From: Terriglobia bacterium
GTDB taxonomy: Bacteria; Acidobacteriota; Terriglobia; UBA7540
Assembly (NCBI GenBank): GCA_030040995.1
Contig: JASHOS010000026.1
Location: 1 to 40,695 of the forward strand
Reading direction: 5' to 3'
DNA length: 40,695 nt
The notes under the pieces are model-generated. The model was not told where the DNA came from, searched no databases, and saw nothing but the letters and a program-made list of their open reading frames with translations. This document shows, in pieces, positions 15,572-24,424 of this stretch. Numbering within the stretch: position 1 is the stretch's first letter; every line of letters starts with the position of its first letter. The position numbers and the translations under genes were made by a program.

Positions 15572-16474
15572 TCAGGCGGAACGCTCTCCGGAACCGCCCG
15601 GCTTCAGGTAGTTCGCCGGACTCGATCTGAGACCGTCCGCCGCGTCCCGACCGATCCTGAAATCTGGCTGCTTAGCGTCCGCAGGCGTAGCCAAAACGGG
15701 ATGTGATGAACTCTCGTTGTCGCCATTGCTTCTGTCAGCGCTAAGACTCGTTGGTGCCGATTCAAGCTCTTCATAAAGGGTCATTCGCTGCATTCCACGA
15801 GGCACGTACTGCGGATCGAACGTTTTCCCACCGGGGTGTCCGCTGTTCCAGCACTGGAACAGGGATGTAAAATCATTGCTGAGGTCGAGCGCGAATCTGC
15901 GCCCAAGCTCCTCCAGGAGACTGACCGCGTATTGAAAGTGGAGCAAAGGATTGAGCAAGTCCTGAACGGTTTTCTTGCGTCCCAAGATTTGGTATCCCAT
16001 AATTTGCGTCAGGCCCCAGGAAGTCGCCATTTGCTTCAGTGCGTCCTCCTGTCCTGCGGTAAGAGTGTGGAGCGGCAGCCGGATTTCGGCGGTTGCCTGG
16101 GGTGCTTCTTCCCTAGCGTGCGTGGGAGGGCGAAAGTTTTCCGCGAACGCGGAGAACAAGTCCTGAGCAACGATACCGCCGTAGGAGGGAGCTTCTCCCG
16201 TTATCACCGCTCGCAAGCTGCGATAAACTTCCGGCTCAAACGCCCTCGCTGCCGGATCTCCCCCTGATTCGTTCGCCGTCAGGGCTGCAAGGAATGCTGG
16301 ACTTACCGACGAAGCATGTGTAGCAATGATAATGTCCGCGCTCCATTGCGTATGGATCCGGCTCATCAAAGTAAGCTCCAGGTCGGAGATCGCTTGCGTT
16401 GCGAATTCGCGGTTTCCTTCCCCACGCGATTCGGCCTGGGCGTCCGTCAGTTTGCTTATGCTGCTCTCCGTCAC
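15572..16474 (-). CDS. SLT-type lytic transglycosylase, probable phage endolysin
   Basis: 300 residues from a GTG at 16472-16474. The frame stays open far upstream but that part is antisense to the dehydrogenase gene and low quality. The lysozyme-like core has FLAALTANESGGDPAARAF with catalytic Glu69, SWGLTQIMGYQ (153-162), equivalent to the GLMQ motif of soluble lytic transglycosylases, and LFQCWNSG (205-212), equivalent to the AYN motif. The C-terminal 70 residues are polar and disordered. There is no signal peptide, so release would need a holin, as for a phage endolysin. In Mu the lysozyme gene lies just upstream of this same set of genes, which supports the role. Confidence 0.78.
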   Translation of the reverse strand: MTESSISKLTDAQAESRGEGNREFATQAISDLELTLMSRIHTQWSADIIIATHASSVSPAFLAALTANESGGDPAARAFEPEVYRSLRAVITGEAPSYGGIVAQDLFSAFAENFRPPTHAREEAPQATAEIRLPLHTLTAGQEDALKQMATSWGLTQIMGYQILGRKKTVQDLLNPLLHFQYAVSLLEELGRRFALDLSNDFTSLFQCWNSGHPGGKTFDPQYVPRGMQRMTLYEELESAPTSLSADRSNGDNESSSHPVLATPADAKQPDFRIGRDAADGLRSSPANYLKPGGSGERSA

Positions 16475-16593
16475 CGCTAAACAGTACCATCGCGTCCTGA
16501 GACGATGGAGATGAATAGGACAGTTTCTATGCGACGTAAGAGACGGGCGGGACCAATGCGACACTAATCCCCGCAATGGAAGAGGAGAATTGA

Positions 16594-17637
16594 ATGACCC
16601 CGATTGGCGTAGCAGTTGTGGGAGCAGGAACGTTGGGCAAGCGGCACGCAGAAAACGTGTGCAGAGCCATTCCCGGAGCGCGACTCGCCGCCGTAGTTGA
16701 CCGTGACTTGGATCGGGCCAGGCAAGTGGCCGCAGAGCTTGGGGTGGAGCGTGCCGCCGCACATTTTGAGCAGATCGCGGCACGCGACGATATCCAAGCC
16801 GTTGTGATCGCGTCACCCTCCAAGTTTCACGCCGAAGGAATTCAGGCTGCGGCTCGGGCAGGCAAACATATATTCTGTGAAAAGCCCATATCGCTCAGCC
16901 TGGAAGACGCTCGCGCTGCTTTGGAGGCTGTCTCTGGTGCAGGGGTACTGCTTCAGCTTGGCTTTATGCGTCGTTATGACCCTGCCTATTCAAACGCCAA
17001 GCGGCGGATAGATTCGGGCGAAATCGGCGATCCTATCATGTTTAAGTCCCTCGGACGAGACCGCCAGCCGCCGCCAGCCGTCTTTTACCAGGGAGGAGTA
17101 AATGGAACCCTATTTAGTGATTCGGCGATTCACGATTTTGATCTCGGCCGGTGGCTGATGAACGATGAGATCGCGGAGGTTCACACTTTTGCGGGGTTAC
17201 TGGCCTCGCCAGAGATCGCTGAGTTTGGCGATATCGATGTCTGTCTCGTGAATCTGCGGTTCCGTCGAGGCGGCATTGGGAATGTGGAAGCTTTCAGGAA
17301 ATCCAACTACGGTTACGACATTCGCACCGAGATCACCGGAACAAAAGGAACCATCCAAATCGGCTATTTGCAGCAGACCGCAAACCTTACGCTCACAGCA
17401 TCGCGTGTGTCATATGACGTCGTCGATCACTGGCTGGTGCGATTTCGAGAAGCGTATCGGCTTGAACTCGCCAGCTTCGTATCCGCGATCCAGAAAGGTG
17501 GGCCTGCGCTCGTGACAGGAGAAGACGGAGTGCGGGCGCTCGAAGCCGCCTTGGCGGCAGAACGTTCTTTTCACGAAGGCCGGGTGGCCACCGTGGCTGC
17601 GCCTGAGACCCTGCCTCCGGCCAACGACAAGCCATAA
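16594..17637 (+). CDS. Gfo/Idh/MocA-family NAD(P)-dependent dehydrogenase, inositol 2-dehydrogenase-like
   Basis: 347 residues, divergent from the endolysin gene, with GAGGAG six bases before the ATG. N-terminal Rossmann fold: VVGAGTLGKRHA (8-19). The family EKP motif is at 96-98 (FCEKPISL). The substrate-binding half has FSDSAIHDFDLGRWL, giving Asp176 and His180 next to the conserved sugar-binding region. This arrangement matches inositol 2-dehydrogenases and related cyclitol or sugar dehydrogenases, which oxidise a ring hydroxyl with NAD. The last 15 residues are a Pro/Ala-rich tail. No other inositol catabolic gene is near, so the true substrate is open. A terminator-like hairpin follows. 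Confidence 0.85.
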   Translation: MTPIGVAVVGAGTLGKRHAENVCRAIPGARLAAVVDRDLDRARQVAAELGVERAAAHFEQIAARDDIQAVVIASPSKFHAEGIQAAARAGKHIFCEKPISLSLEDARAALEAVSGAGVLLQLGFMRRYDPAYSNAKRRIDSGEIGDPIMFKSLGRDRQPPPAVFYQGGVNGTLFSDSAIHDFDLGRWLMNDEIAEVHTFAGLLASPEIAEFGDIDVCLVNLRFRRGGIGNVEAFRKSNYGYDIRTEITGTKGTIQIGYLQQTANLTLTASRVSYDVVDHWLVRFREAYRLELASFVSAIQKGGPALVTGEDGVRALEAALAAERSFHEGRVATVAAPETLPPANDKP

Positions 17638-17641
17638 TCGT

Positions 17642-17680
17642 CCCTGCCAGCTAGCCCGCCGGTAATGCTTGGCAGGGTTT
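17642..17680 (+). terminator. Stem-loop after the dehydrogenase gene
   Basis: CCCTGCCA at 17642-17649 pairs with TGGCAGGG at 17670-17677 across a 20-nt loop, followed by TTTC. It begins five bases after the stop codon. The weak T-tract makes termination plausible rather than certain. Confidence 0.45.
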
Positions 17681-17864
17681 CTAATGATTGCTATCCGAAC
17701 AGCGTTTCTCGATTGGGAATTTCTAACGATCCCTCGGCGTTCGCGGGTAGCTTCGCTCTTCTTTTTGTCTAGGGCGTGGTTTTCATGAACTATGCGCATG
17801 AGGTAGAAACCTGGCCAGGCGGCGTGGCTCCTAAATTGCACGCATCTCGGACGGCTACCCCAAA

Positions 17865-20800
17865 ATGCGCGATAACGACGAGAGCCTGCCTCAGATTCCG
17901 CAGCATGGCGCCGGGAACGCGAACCGGGTTTTTCCACGGTCCGATGGCGCAACACTTGACCCTTCGGATTGGGAAGCTTTCCGAACGCAGGCGCACCGGA
18001 TGCTCGACGACATTGTTGATTACACTAAGAATATCCGAGAGCGCCCAGTTTGGCAGTCTATCCCGGACGAAGTTCGGGCGCGATTTCGAAGTTCGCTCCC
18101 GGTTGGGCCCTCTTCTCTCACCGAAGTCCATCAGGAATTCCTGAATTACATCCTGCCATTCGCGGTTGGAAATGTTCATCCCGGTTTCATGGGATGGGTT
18201 CACGGCGGCGGTACGCCCGTCGGGATGCTGGCAGAAATGCTTACGGCGGGACTGAACGCCAACGTGGGAGGACGCGATCAAGTTCCGGTGGAAGTAGAGC
18301 GTCAAATTGTGCAATGGATGCAAGGAATATTCGGCTTTCCTGAGACGGCTATGGGCTTGTTTGTCACCGGCACGTCCATGGCGAACTTCATCGCCGTGGT
18401 CACTGCTCGCGATGCTGAGCTGGGTTGCGAAGCGCGCCGCCAGGGCGTAGCCGCAAAATCGAAACGGCTGACGGCCTATGGCTCAACTTCGGTTCATGGC
18501 TCTGTCGGCAAAGCCATGGATCTTTGTGGCGTGGGCAGCGATGCGCTGCGGCTGGTTCCGACCCGCGACCGCCGCCGGATGGACCTGACGGCGCTGAAGG
18601 ATTCGATCAAAAAGGATCGCGAAGCAGGGTTGAACCCCTTCCTGATAGTAGGAACGGCGGGGACCGCGGACACCGGCGCGATTGACGACCTCGCGGGCCT
18701 CGCCGCTATTGCCCGCCGCGAAAAACTCTGGTTTCACGTTGATGGTGCGTACGGTGCTTTAGCCATGCTTGCTCCGGATCTCGCGCCGAGGCTTCTCGGC
18801 ATTGAACAGGCCGATTCACTGGCGTTCGATTTTCATAAGTGGGGACAGGTTCCCTACGACGCCGGTTTCATCTTAGTTCGCGATGGCGCCCGCCAACGAA
18901 GCGCCTTTGCGGTTTCGTCCCCTTATTTGAGCCGCGAAATGCGAGGGCTTGCTGCCGGACCACCCTGGCCTTGCGATTACGGCCCGGAGCTTTCCCGCAA
19001 TTTTAGGGCCTTGAAGACGTGGTTCACCCTGAAAGTTTACGGCACCGAAGCGATGGGTTCGTCCATTTCGCGCACGTGCGCTTTGGCTCGCTATCTGGAG
19101 CACCGAATCGCAAACACGCCGGAGTTGGAACTCTTAGCGCCCGTCGAACTAAACATCGTTTGTTTTCGGTACCGGGCAGTTGAGCCCGATCGGGTGAACG
19201 CAAAAATCGTGGCCGACCTGCAGGAATCGGGAAGGGTAGCGCCGTCAACAACGGTCATCGACGGACGGCTGGCGATCAGGGCTGCCATCGTGAATCACCG
19301 TGCGAGCCAAGCCGAAATCGACGCGCTGTTGCAGATGACGCTGGCTCTCGGCCGCACCGCATCCAGGAGCGGCGCTGGGGCAGACCGTCCTGTTCCGAAA
19401 GCCTCCGTAGCCGGGGCCCCTCCACGGGTGAGATGGGAAGCAGAATTATGTGAAGTCGAGAGCGCGCTTGCGTCCAATCCGAATTCGGTCGATCTACATT
19501 TTCGGCGAGCCTCGCTATTGTTCGATCTGGGCCGTTTCGATGATGCCAGAAACGGCTACATTGGCGTGCTTCTACGCGAGCCGCACCATCGGGCGGCGCT
19601 GAACAAGTTGGGCAGCGTCTTGATCGCCTCAGGACATCTCAAAGCCGCGGCAATCGCCTACAAAGAAGCGGTCTTGCGGCATCCCCATGATCCCCTCAGC
19701 CGTGTGAACTTGGGCAGCCTTCTTCTGGAAGAGAGCGAGCGGCTAGAGGCTTACGATCGACGTGAGGACTCGCTGCGGCTCAAGCGCGAAGCGCGCGAGC
19801 ACTACGAACGCGCTTTGCAAGCACAGCCGCACTACGAGAAGGCGCATGAAGGATTATCTTACCTGCTGGCGGACCTCGGGGACGAGCAACAAGCGGCATG
19901 GCACCGGCGCGAAGCGTTCCGTAACCGTTATGTCATCCCATTACCCTATCGTGGAGGGCGTGCGCCTGTGCGCGTACTGCTCCTCGTTGCGGCGACGGGG
20001 GGTAACGTGCGGCTGCAACGATTCCTGGACGACCGGACGTTCCAGACGTCTCTCGTGCTCCCGGATTTTTACGATCTCCATACTCCGCTACCGGACCACC
20101 AACTGGTTATCAACGCCATCGGCGATGCGGAGCGCTCGCCGTCGGCGCTCGCCGCCGCGCAGTCCATGCTGGCCCTGACCAAGGCGCCGGTCATTAACCC
20201 GCCTGCCGCCGTGCTCGCTACCACGAGGAGCAACAACGCGAAGCGGCTTGCCGGTATGCCGGGGGTGGTGACGCCAATGAGCGCCACGCTGCCGCGGGAG
20301 CAGCTCTCGGATTCCTCTGCCGCACTCACACTGGCGCGCCACGGCTTTGAATTTCCTCTTCTTTTGCGAACTCCTGGGTTTCACACTGGCCAGTATTTTC
20401 TGTGCGCCGAAAGTTTCGAAGTGCTTCCTGCCGTGCTGGCAAAACTTCCTGGGCAGGACTTAATCGTTATGCAGTATCTCGACGCGCGGGGAGCCGGCGG
20501 AAAATCACGCAAGTATCGGGCGATGATGATCGATGGCCATATATATCCGCTCCACGTTGCGATTTCGAGCCATTGGAAAATTCACTACTTCACGGCTGAG
20601 ATGGCGGAGAACCCAAAGCACCGCGCCGAAGACGCGGCGTTCCTTGAAAACATGCCGGGCATCCTCGGCTCGGCCGCCATGAATGCACTCGAACGCATTC
20701 AGGCTGTGCTCGGTTTGGATTATGGCGGAATTGATTTTGGCTTGAACGCGAAGGGAGAGGTTCTGGTGTTCGAGGCCAATGCCACGATGACGGTCAATCC

Positions 20801-20927
20801 CCCAGAACGGGACGAGCGATGGAACTACCGCCGGCCCGCGTATGAGCGGATCTGTGCGGCTATTCAGAAGATGCTGAGGGAAAGGGCTGCCTGCCTTCCG
20901 GCCCAAAAATCGGCGACCGGGCTCTGA
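17865..20927 (+). CDS. Fusion of PLP-dependent group II decarboxylase, TPR and ATP-grasp ligase
   Basis: 1020 residues in three parts. Residues about 30-495 are a group II (aromatic/acidic amino acid type) decarboxylase: HPGFMGWVHGGGTP (105-118), TGTSMANF (168-175), HVDGAYGAL (291-299) with PLP-pyridine Asp293, and DFHKWGQVPYDAG (322-334) with Schiff-base Lys325. Residues about 525-690 are TPR helices (LHFRRASLLFDLGRFDDARN; ALNKLGSVLIASGHLKAAA). Residues about 700-1005 are an ATP-grasp-like domain: RVLLLVAATGG, PLLLRTPGFHTGQYF, KYRAMMIDGHIYPLH, and metal/ATP-binding VLVFEANATMTVNPP. TPR plus this ATP-grasp is a recurrent family of unknown function; here a decarboxylase is added in front. A decarboxylated amine could be passed to a ligase forming an amide, but substrates are unknown. 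No clear ribosome site precedes the chosen ATG. Confidence 0.85.
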   Translation: MRDNDESLPQIPQHGAGNANRVFPRSDGATLDPSDWEAFRTQAHRMLDDIVDYTKNIRERPVWQSIPDEVRARFRSSLPVGPSSLTEVHQEFLNYILPFAVGNVHPGFMGWVHGGGTPVGMLAEMLTAGLNANVGGRDQVPVEVERQIVQWMQGIFGFPETAMGLFVTGTSMANFIAVVTARDAELGCEARRQGVAAKSKRLTAYGSTSVHGSVGKAMDLCGVGSDALRLVPTRDRRRMDLTALKDSIKKDREAGLNPFLIVGTAGTADTGAIDDLAGLAAIARREKLWFHVDGAYGALAMLAPDLAPRLLGIEQADSLAFDFHKWGQVPYDAGFILVRDGARQRSAFAVSSPYLSREMRGLAAGPPWPCDYGPELSRNFRALKTWFTLKVYGTEAMGSSISRTCALARYLEHRIANTPELELLAPVELNIVCFRYRAVEPDRVNAKIVADLQESGRVAPSTTVIDGRLAIRAAIVNHRASQAEIDALLQMTLALGRTASRSGAGADRPVPKASVAGAPPRVRWEAELCEVESALASNPNSVDLHFRRASLLFDLGRFDDARNGYIGVLLREPHHRAALNKLGSVLIASGHLKAAAIAYKEAVLRHPHDPLSRVNLGSLLLEESERLEAYDRREDSLRLKREAREHYERALQAQPHYEKAHEGLSYLLADLGDEQQAAWHRREAFRNRYVIPLPYRGGRAPVRVLLLVAATGGNVRLQRFLDDRTFQTSLVLPDFYDLHTPLPDHQLVINAIGDAERSPSALAAAQSMLALTKAPVINPPAAVLATTRSNNAKRLAGMPGVVTPMSATLPREQLSDSSAALTLARHGFEFPLLLRTPGFHTGQYFLCAESFEVLPAVLAKLPGQDLIVMQYLDARGAGGKSRKYRAMMIDGHIYPLHVAISSHWKIHYFTAEMAENPKHRAEDAAFLENMPGILGSAAMNALERIQAVLGLDYGGIDFGLNAKGEVLVFEANATMTVNPPERDERWNYRRPAYERICAAIQKMLRERAACLPAQKSATGL

Positions 20928-21011
20928 ACCGCTCCGGCTTTCCGCATCCGCTGGAGCCTAGCCAGTAGCACAGCGCGGCCTTTGGCCGCAACCAAACGGG
21001 CGCGAAGCCTT

Positions 21012-21174
21012 TGCCCTCCCCCTCGGGAGAGGGTGGCTCGCAGCCGGTGCTTTCTCCAGCCGGCACGAGTCGGGTGAGGGGCAGTAGCGCCGACCTTCAG
21101 GTCGGCACGATGCCCTGGCTCCAATGACGCCCTACACGGAAATCCAAAATCTAAAATCCAAAGTCTAATATCCA
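21012..21174. repeat. Cluster of dispersed repeats in the 390-bp gap before the glycosidase
   Basis: Three repeat types lie here. First, CCCTCCCCCTCGGGAGAGGG with GGGTGAGGGG (21012-21082), with CAGCCGG and CCGGC arms between. Second, GTAGCGCCGACC followed by GGTCGGCACGATG (21085-21113), a short palindrome. Third, AAATCCAAAATCTAAAATCC (about 21140-21159). The rest of 20928-21320 shows no gene. Confidence 0.65.
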
Positions 21175-21320
21175 CGATCGCGTTCGGGCGGGGTGGCGCA
21201 GACAGCCGCAGAGTTTTCAGAAGCGGAAAACTCTGCGCGACCCGCCCTGCCTTCTATGCCGCCCGCTCACGCTGCAGCCTCTGTGGAGTTATGGTAGATA
21301 ATGAGCGGCGGGAGGTGTTC

Positions 21321-23657
21321 ATGACGCGACGTCAATTTTCGTCGATACTGGCCGGAGCAGCTACGTGGTTAAGGCGAGGGCGCAGGACGCCTGCGGCGCA
21401 AACCTCGGAAGCTGAGTCCCCGCATATGGGGCGGGTGGCAGACGACCGAAATTCCAGCCTCTCCATCAGCCAGCGTACCGCGGATTTGTTGAGGCGAATG
21501 ACGCTTGAAGAGAAGGTGGAACAGTTGAGAGGAGGAAGGACCTCGGTCTACGGTATTGTCGATCCAACCGGTCAATTCACGGTCAAGGACATCCGCGGGA
21601 ATTTTCGTGAGATTTACGGCATGCAGTCCCGCAGGAGCCCTCGCGAGCAGGCGGTTTATCGCAACGCGCTGCAAAGATACGCACGGGAAAAAACGCGCCT
21701 GGGCATCCCGCAGATCTTTCAAGACGAAGCGCTCCACGGCTACACGGCGGAAGGTGCAACCAGCTTTCCGCAGGCGCTTGCGCTGGCGAGCACTTGGGAC
21801 CCGTGCCTGATCCAACGCGCCTTCACGGCCATCGCCGACGAGGCAGCGTCGGCGGGCATCAACCAGGTCTTTGCGCCGGTGCTCAACCTGGCTCGCGACC
21901 CGCGCTGGGGCCGAACCGAGGAAACCTATGGTGAAGATCCGTATTTGACTGCACGCATGGGCGTGGCAGCCATCAAAGGACTGCAGGGCGAGTATTTCAT
22001 GATCGATCGCCACCACGTCCTGGCAACAGCAAAGCACTTCGCCGCATTGGGTGAGCCGTACGGTGGCCGCAATACCGCTCCGGCGAACTATTCCGAGCGC
22101 GACCTGCGGGAAGCCTTCTTCGTTTCGTTCCGCGCCGCCGTCCAGGAAGCCCGCGTGGGAAGCGTCATGGCCGCCTACAACGAAATCAACGGTGGCATCC
22201 CCTGCCATATTAACCGCTGGCTGCTTGAGGACGTATTGCGAAGGGAATGGGGATTCAGCGGATACGTCACTTCGGACGGAGGCGGACTTGAGATGCTCGT
22301 GAATACGCACCACGTCGCTGCCGGTTACGCGGAAGCGGCGCGCATGTCCCTGGCAGCGGGCGTAGACTATGATCGCTCGAACGGATCCGTCTATGCTACT
22401 TTGGCGGACCAGGTGCGAGCCGGCAGGGTCCCGGAAAGCGAAGTCGACCGGGCACTGTCGAAAATCCTGTCATCCAAGTTTCGCCTGGGGTTGTTCGATA
22501 ACCCTTACGTTGATCCCGATTACGCGCAGCGGATCACCAACTGCGAGGCTCACCGCAAGCTGGCGCTGGAAGCGGCGCAGAAGTCCATCGTGCTCCTGAA
22601 AAACGAACCCCAACTTCTGCCCCTCGACTTGCGGAAATACAAAACCATCGCGGTGATCGGCCCGGACGCCGCTCGCGCGCTCCTGGGCGGCTACAGCCGC
22701 CCAACCGGCGGCCCCGGACTCAGCCTTCTCGAGGGCATCCGTGAGCGCGCCGGCTCATCGGCCCACGTCGTCTACTCTGAGGGCTGCCAGATAATCGTTG
22801 GAGCACACGGCCAAGCGGAGCTTCCCGATCCGAAGACACAACTCGAAAGCATCCGCGCCGCAACGGAAGCCGCGCGCCGGTCAGACGTGGCCATCCTGGT
22901 TGTGGGCGGCAATCATGCGACCTGCCATGAGGCGAGCCCACAGGACCCCGGTGACCGCGCGTCGCTTGAGATGGTTGGCTTTCAAAACCAGTTGGTGGAG
23001 TCAGTCGTCGAAACAGGAACTCCGGCAGTGGTTTTCCTCATCAACGGCCGGCCTTTGTCAATCGGCTACGCCGTCCGGCGCGTGCCGGCCATTCTGGAAG
23101 GCTGGTACCTGGGTCAGGAGGGCGGTACGGCAGCAGCCCAGGTGCTCTTCGGCGATCTTAGCCCCGGCGGTAAGCTGCCCATCACCATTCCGCGCTCGAT
23201 AGGCGAGCTGCCCGCTTACTACTATCACAAACCTTCCGCCGAAGTGCCTTATCTGCTCGAGCCACCCGGCCCGCTTTTCCCCTTCGGTCATGGCCTGAGC
23301 TATACCACATTCAAGTTTGCCAATCTCAAACTGTCGCCGGGTCGAATCGCGCCCGAAGGCGAAACGACGGTTAGCGTGGATGTGACCAATACGGGCTCGC
23401 GCGCCGGCGATGAGGTCGCGCAACTTTACCTCCGGGACCGCGTAAGCAGCGTGACGCGGCCCGTTAAGCAGCTCGTGGGGTTCCGGCGGATCCATCTGAG
23501 CCCGGGCGACTCGCAGACGGTCCAGTTCAAACTGACACCCGCGGAGCTTGGCTTTTACAATGCCGATATGCGTTGGGTAGTCGAGCCCGGGAAGTTCGAC
23601 ATTATGGCTGGTTCGAGTTCCGCGCGAACCATCGGCACGGTGCTTGAGGTCGTTTAA
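21321..23657 (+). CDS. Exported GH3-family glycosidase (beta-glucosidase/xylosidase type)
   Basis: 778 residues from the ATG with GGAGGT seven bases upstream; an in-frame ATG 10 codons earlier lacks a site. The start MTRRQFSSILAGAATWLRRG resembles a twin-arginine signal. The (beta/alpha)8 domain contains LGIPQIFQDEALHG (127-140), FAPVLNLARDPRWGRTEETYGEDPYL (split core 184-209), AKHFAALGEP (237-246) and YVTSDGGGLEML with nucleophile Asp319. The second alpha/beta sandwich carries IAVIGPDAARALLGGYS and ILVVGGNH. A C-terminal fibronectin III-like domain follows (VSVDVTNTGSRAGDEVAQLY). The domain order fits periplasmic beta-glucosidases and xylan 1,4-beta-xylosidases. Substrate cannot be fixed from sequence; plant polysaccharide breakdown is likely. 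Confidence 0.9.
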   Translation: MTRRQFSSILAGAATWLRRGRRTPAAQTSEAESPHMGRVADDRNSSLSISQRTADLLRRMTLEEKVEQLRGGRTSVYGIVDPTGQFTVKDIRGNFREIYGMQSRRSPREQAVYRNALQRYAREKTRLGIPQIFQDEALHGYTAEGATSFPQALALASTWDPCLIQRAFTAIADEAASAGINQVFAPVLNLARDPRWGRTEETYGEDPYLTARMGVAAIKGLQGEYFMIDRHHVLATAKHFAALGEPYGGRNTAPANYSERDLREAFFVSFRAAVQEARVGSVMAAYNEINGGIPCHINRWLLEDVLRREWGFSGYVTSDGGGLEMLVNTHHVAAGYAEAARMSLAAGVDYDRSNGSVYATLADQVRAGRVPESEVDRALSKILSSKFRLGLFDNPYVDPDYAQRITNCEAHRKLALEAAQKSIVLLKNEPQLLPLDLRKYKTIAVIGPDAARALLGGYSRPTGGPGLSLLEGIRERAGSSAHVVYSEGCQIIVGAHGQAELPDPKTQLESIRAATEAARRSDVAILVVGGNHATCHEASPQDPGDRASLEMVGFQNQLVESVVETGTPAVVFLINGRPLSIGYAVRRVPAILEGWYLGQEGGTAAAQVLFGDLSPGGKLPITIPRSIGELPAYYYHKPSAEVPYLLEPPGPLFPFGHGLSYTTFKFANLKLSPGRIAPEGETTVSVDVTNTGSRAGDEVAQLYLRDRVSSVTRPVKQLVGFRRIHLSPGDSQTVQFKLTPAELGFYNADMRWVVEPGKFDIMAGSSSARTIGTVLEVV

Positions 23658-23746
23658 CAACTTTTCGCCGCGCGGTTCGCGCTGGATACCGTGGTGGACC
23701 CGTAGGGCGTGTCCTCGCTACAAAGCTGAGAAAGCAAGGATCGCAT

Positions 23747-23821
23747 TTTCCCTTCTCCCGTGGGAGTAGGGTGGACCGCGGCCGGCGTTTTCTACAGCCG
23801 GCGCGGGCCGGGTGAGGGGTC
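23747..23821. repeat. CCCTTCTCCC...GGGTGAGGGG dispersed repeat
   Basis: TTCTCCCGTGGGAGTAGGG, then GCCGGCGTTTTCTACAGCCGGC and GGGCCGGGTGAGGGG. It is clearly related to 21012-21082 and lies downstream of the glycosidase gene. The remainder of 23658-23966 shows no gene. Confidence 0.6.
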
Positions 23822-23966
23822 GCCCAGGGTTTACGACCGTCAAGAGTCAGACAGGACACCCCGCTAGCGCTCTGCGCCAGACGTCAGAAGGGTGGATCTC
23901 CCAATCGAAGTCGTCTACCGTGCCTTTAGAGAACTACGAAGGTTAGCTTTGAGCCGTCATGGGGCG

Positions 23967-24257
23967 TCAGCCGGGGAGGCGAATGCTCCCGTCGGGCTGA
24001 ATGGAAAAGGAAGGGTTCCAAGCGACTTCCCATAGAAAACCGTCCGGGTCGGGAAAATAGCCCGAATAGCCGCCCCAGAAGGCTTGGGCCGCGGGTTTCA
24101 CATGGTTCGCGCCCGCCGCCACCGCTTGTGCGAGAACCGAGTCAACCTCGTCAGTTCCCGTCGATAGCCGGAGGTGATGTAGGGGAAACGGCTTGCCATC
24201 CCCTTGATTGCCGCCCCGAAAATCCACTAGGGTAGGGCAAGCCCCAACGCTGTCCAC
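23967..24257 (-). pseudogene. Truncated VOC-family (glyoxalase-like) protein
   Basis: The last 70 residues match the C-terminal half of small VOC proteins: DEVDSVLAQAVAAGANHVKP, then FWGGYSGYFPDPDGFLWEVAWNP with the metal-ligand Glu of the 'G-Y-F-x-D-P-D-G-x-x-W-E-V' motif, ending GSIRLPG. The N-terminal half, with the first beta-alpha-beta-beta-beta unit and the partner metal ligand, is absent and replaced by unrelated sequence (MDSVGACPTLVDFRGGNQ). The family is normally near 130-140 residues; this frame has 96. It is therefore most likely a decayed gene. A dispersed repeat (24246-24300) lies at its broken end. Confidence 0.7.
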
Positions 24258-24300
24258 ATTAGCCGCACCGAGTTGGCCCTAAAGAGCGGCTTTGCCGCCC
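24246..24300 (+). repeat. Dispersed repeat copy A (inverted partner at 27433-27488)
   Basis: Contains CAACGCTGTCC, GTTGGCCCTAAAGAGCGGC and TTTGCCGCCC. The reverse complement of 27433-27488 matches it over about 55 bp with roughly seven differences and one indel. The two copies face each other across tetR, hlyD and the ABC ATPase gene. Confidence 0.75.
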
Positions 24301-24375
24301 GCTGCGCGGAAAGCCTCCGGCTTTCCATGGCAAACGCCCACATTCCCCGTTCGTGCTGGGGCAGCACAGTAGCTC

Positions 24376-24422
24376 TTGACAAAACCACCGGCTTGCCGTA
24401 AATTAACTATCTGGTTAGTTAA
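24376..24422 (+). promoter_or_regulatory. Promoter with overlapping TetR operator
   Basis: TTGACA at 24376-24381 and TAAATT at 24399-24404 are spaced by 17 bp. The inverted repeat TTAACTA (24403-24409) / TAGTTAA (24416-24422) covers the -10 end and the start point and ends two bases before the tetR ATG. Repressor binding here should block RNA polymerase, giving autorepression of the whole export operon. The predicted leader is only about 13 nt and has no Shine-Dalgarno sequence, so translation would be nearly leaderless. Confidence 0.75.
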
Positions 24423-24424
24423 AT

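Noticed and set aside
16475-16816. N-terminal extension of the endolysin frame by 114 residues
   Set aside because: Overlaps the dehydrogenase gene and its ribosome site on the other strand, and contains no family similarity; the GTG at 16474 is preferred.
21369-22313. 314-residue open frame on the minus strand
   Set aside because: Shadow of the GH3 gene; no family features, and the plus-strand protein is unambiguous.
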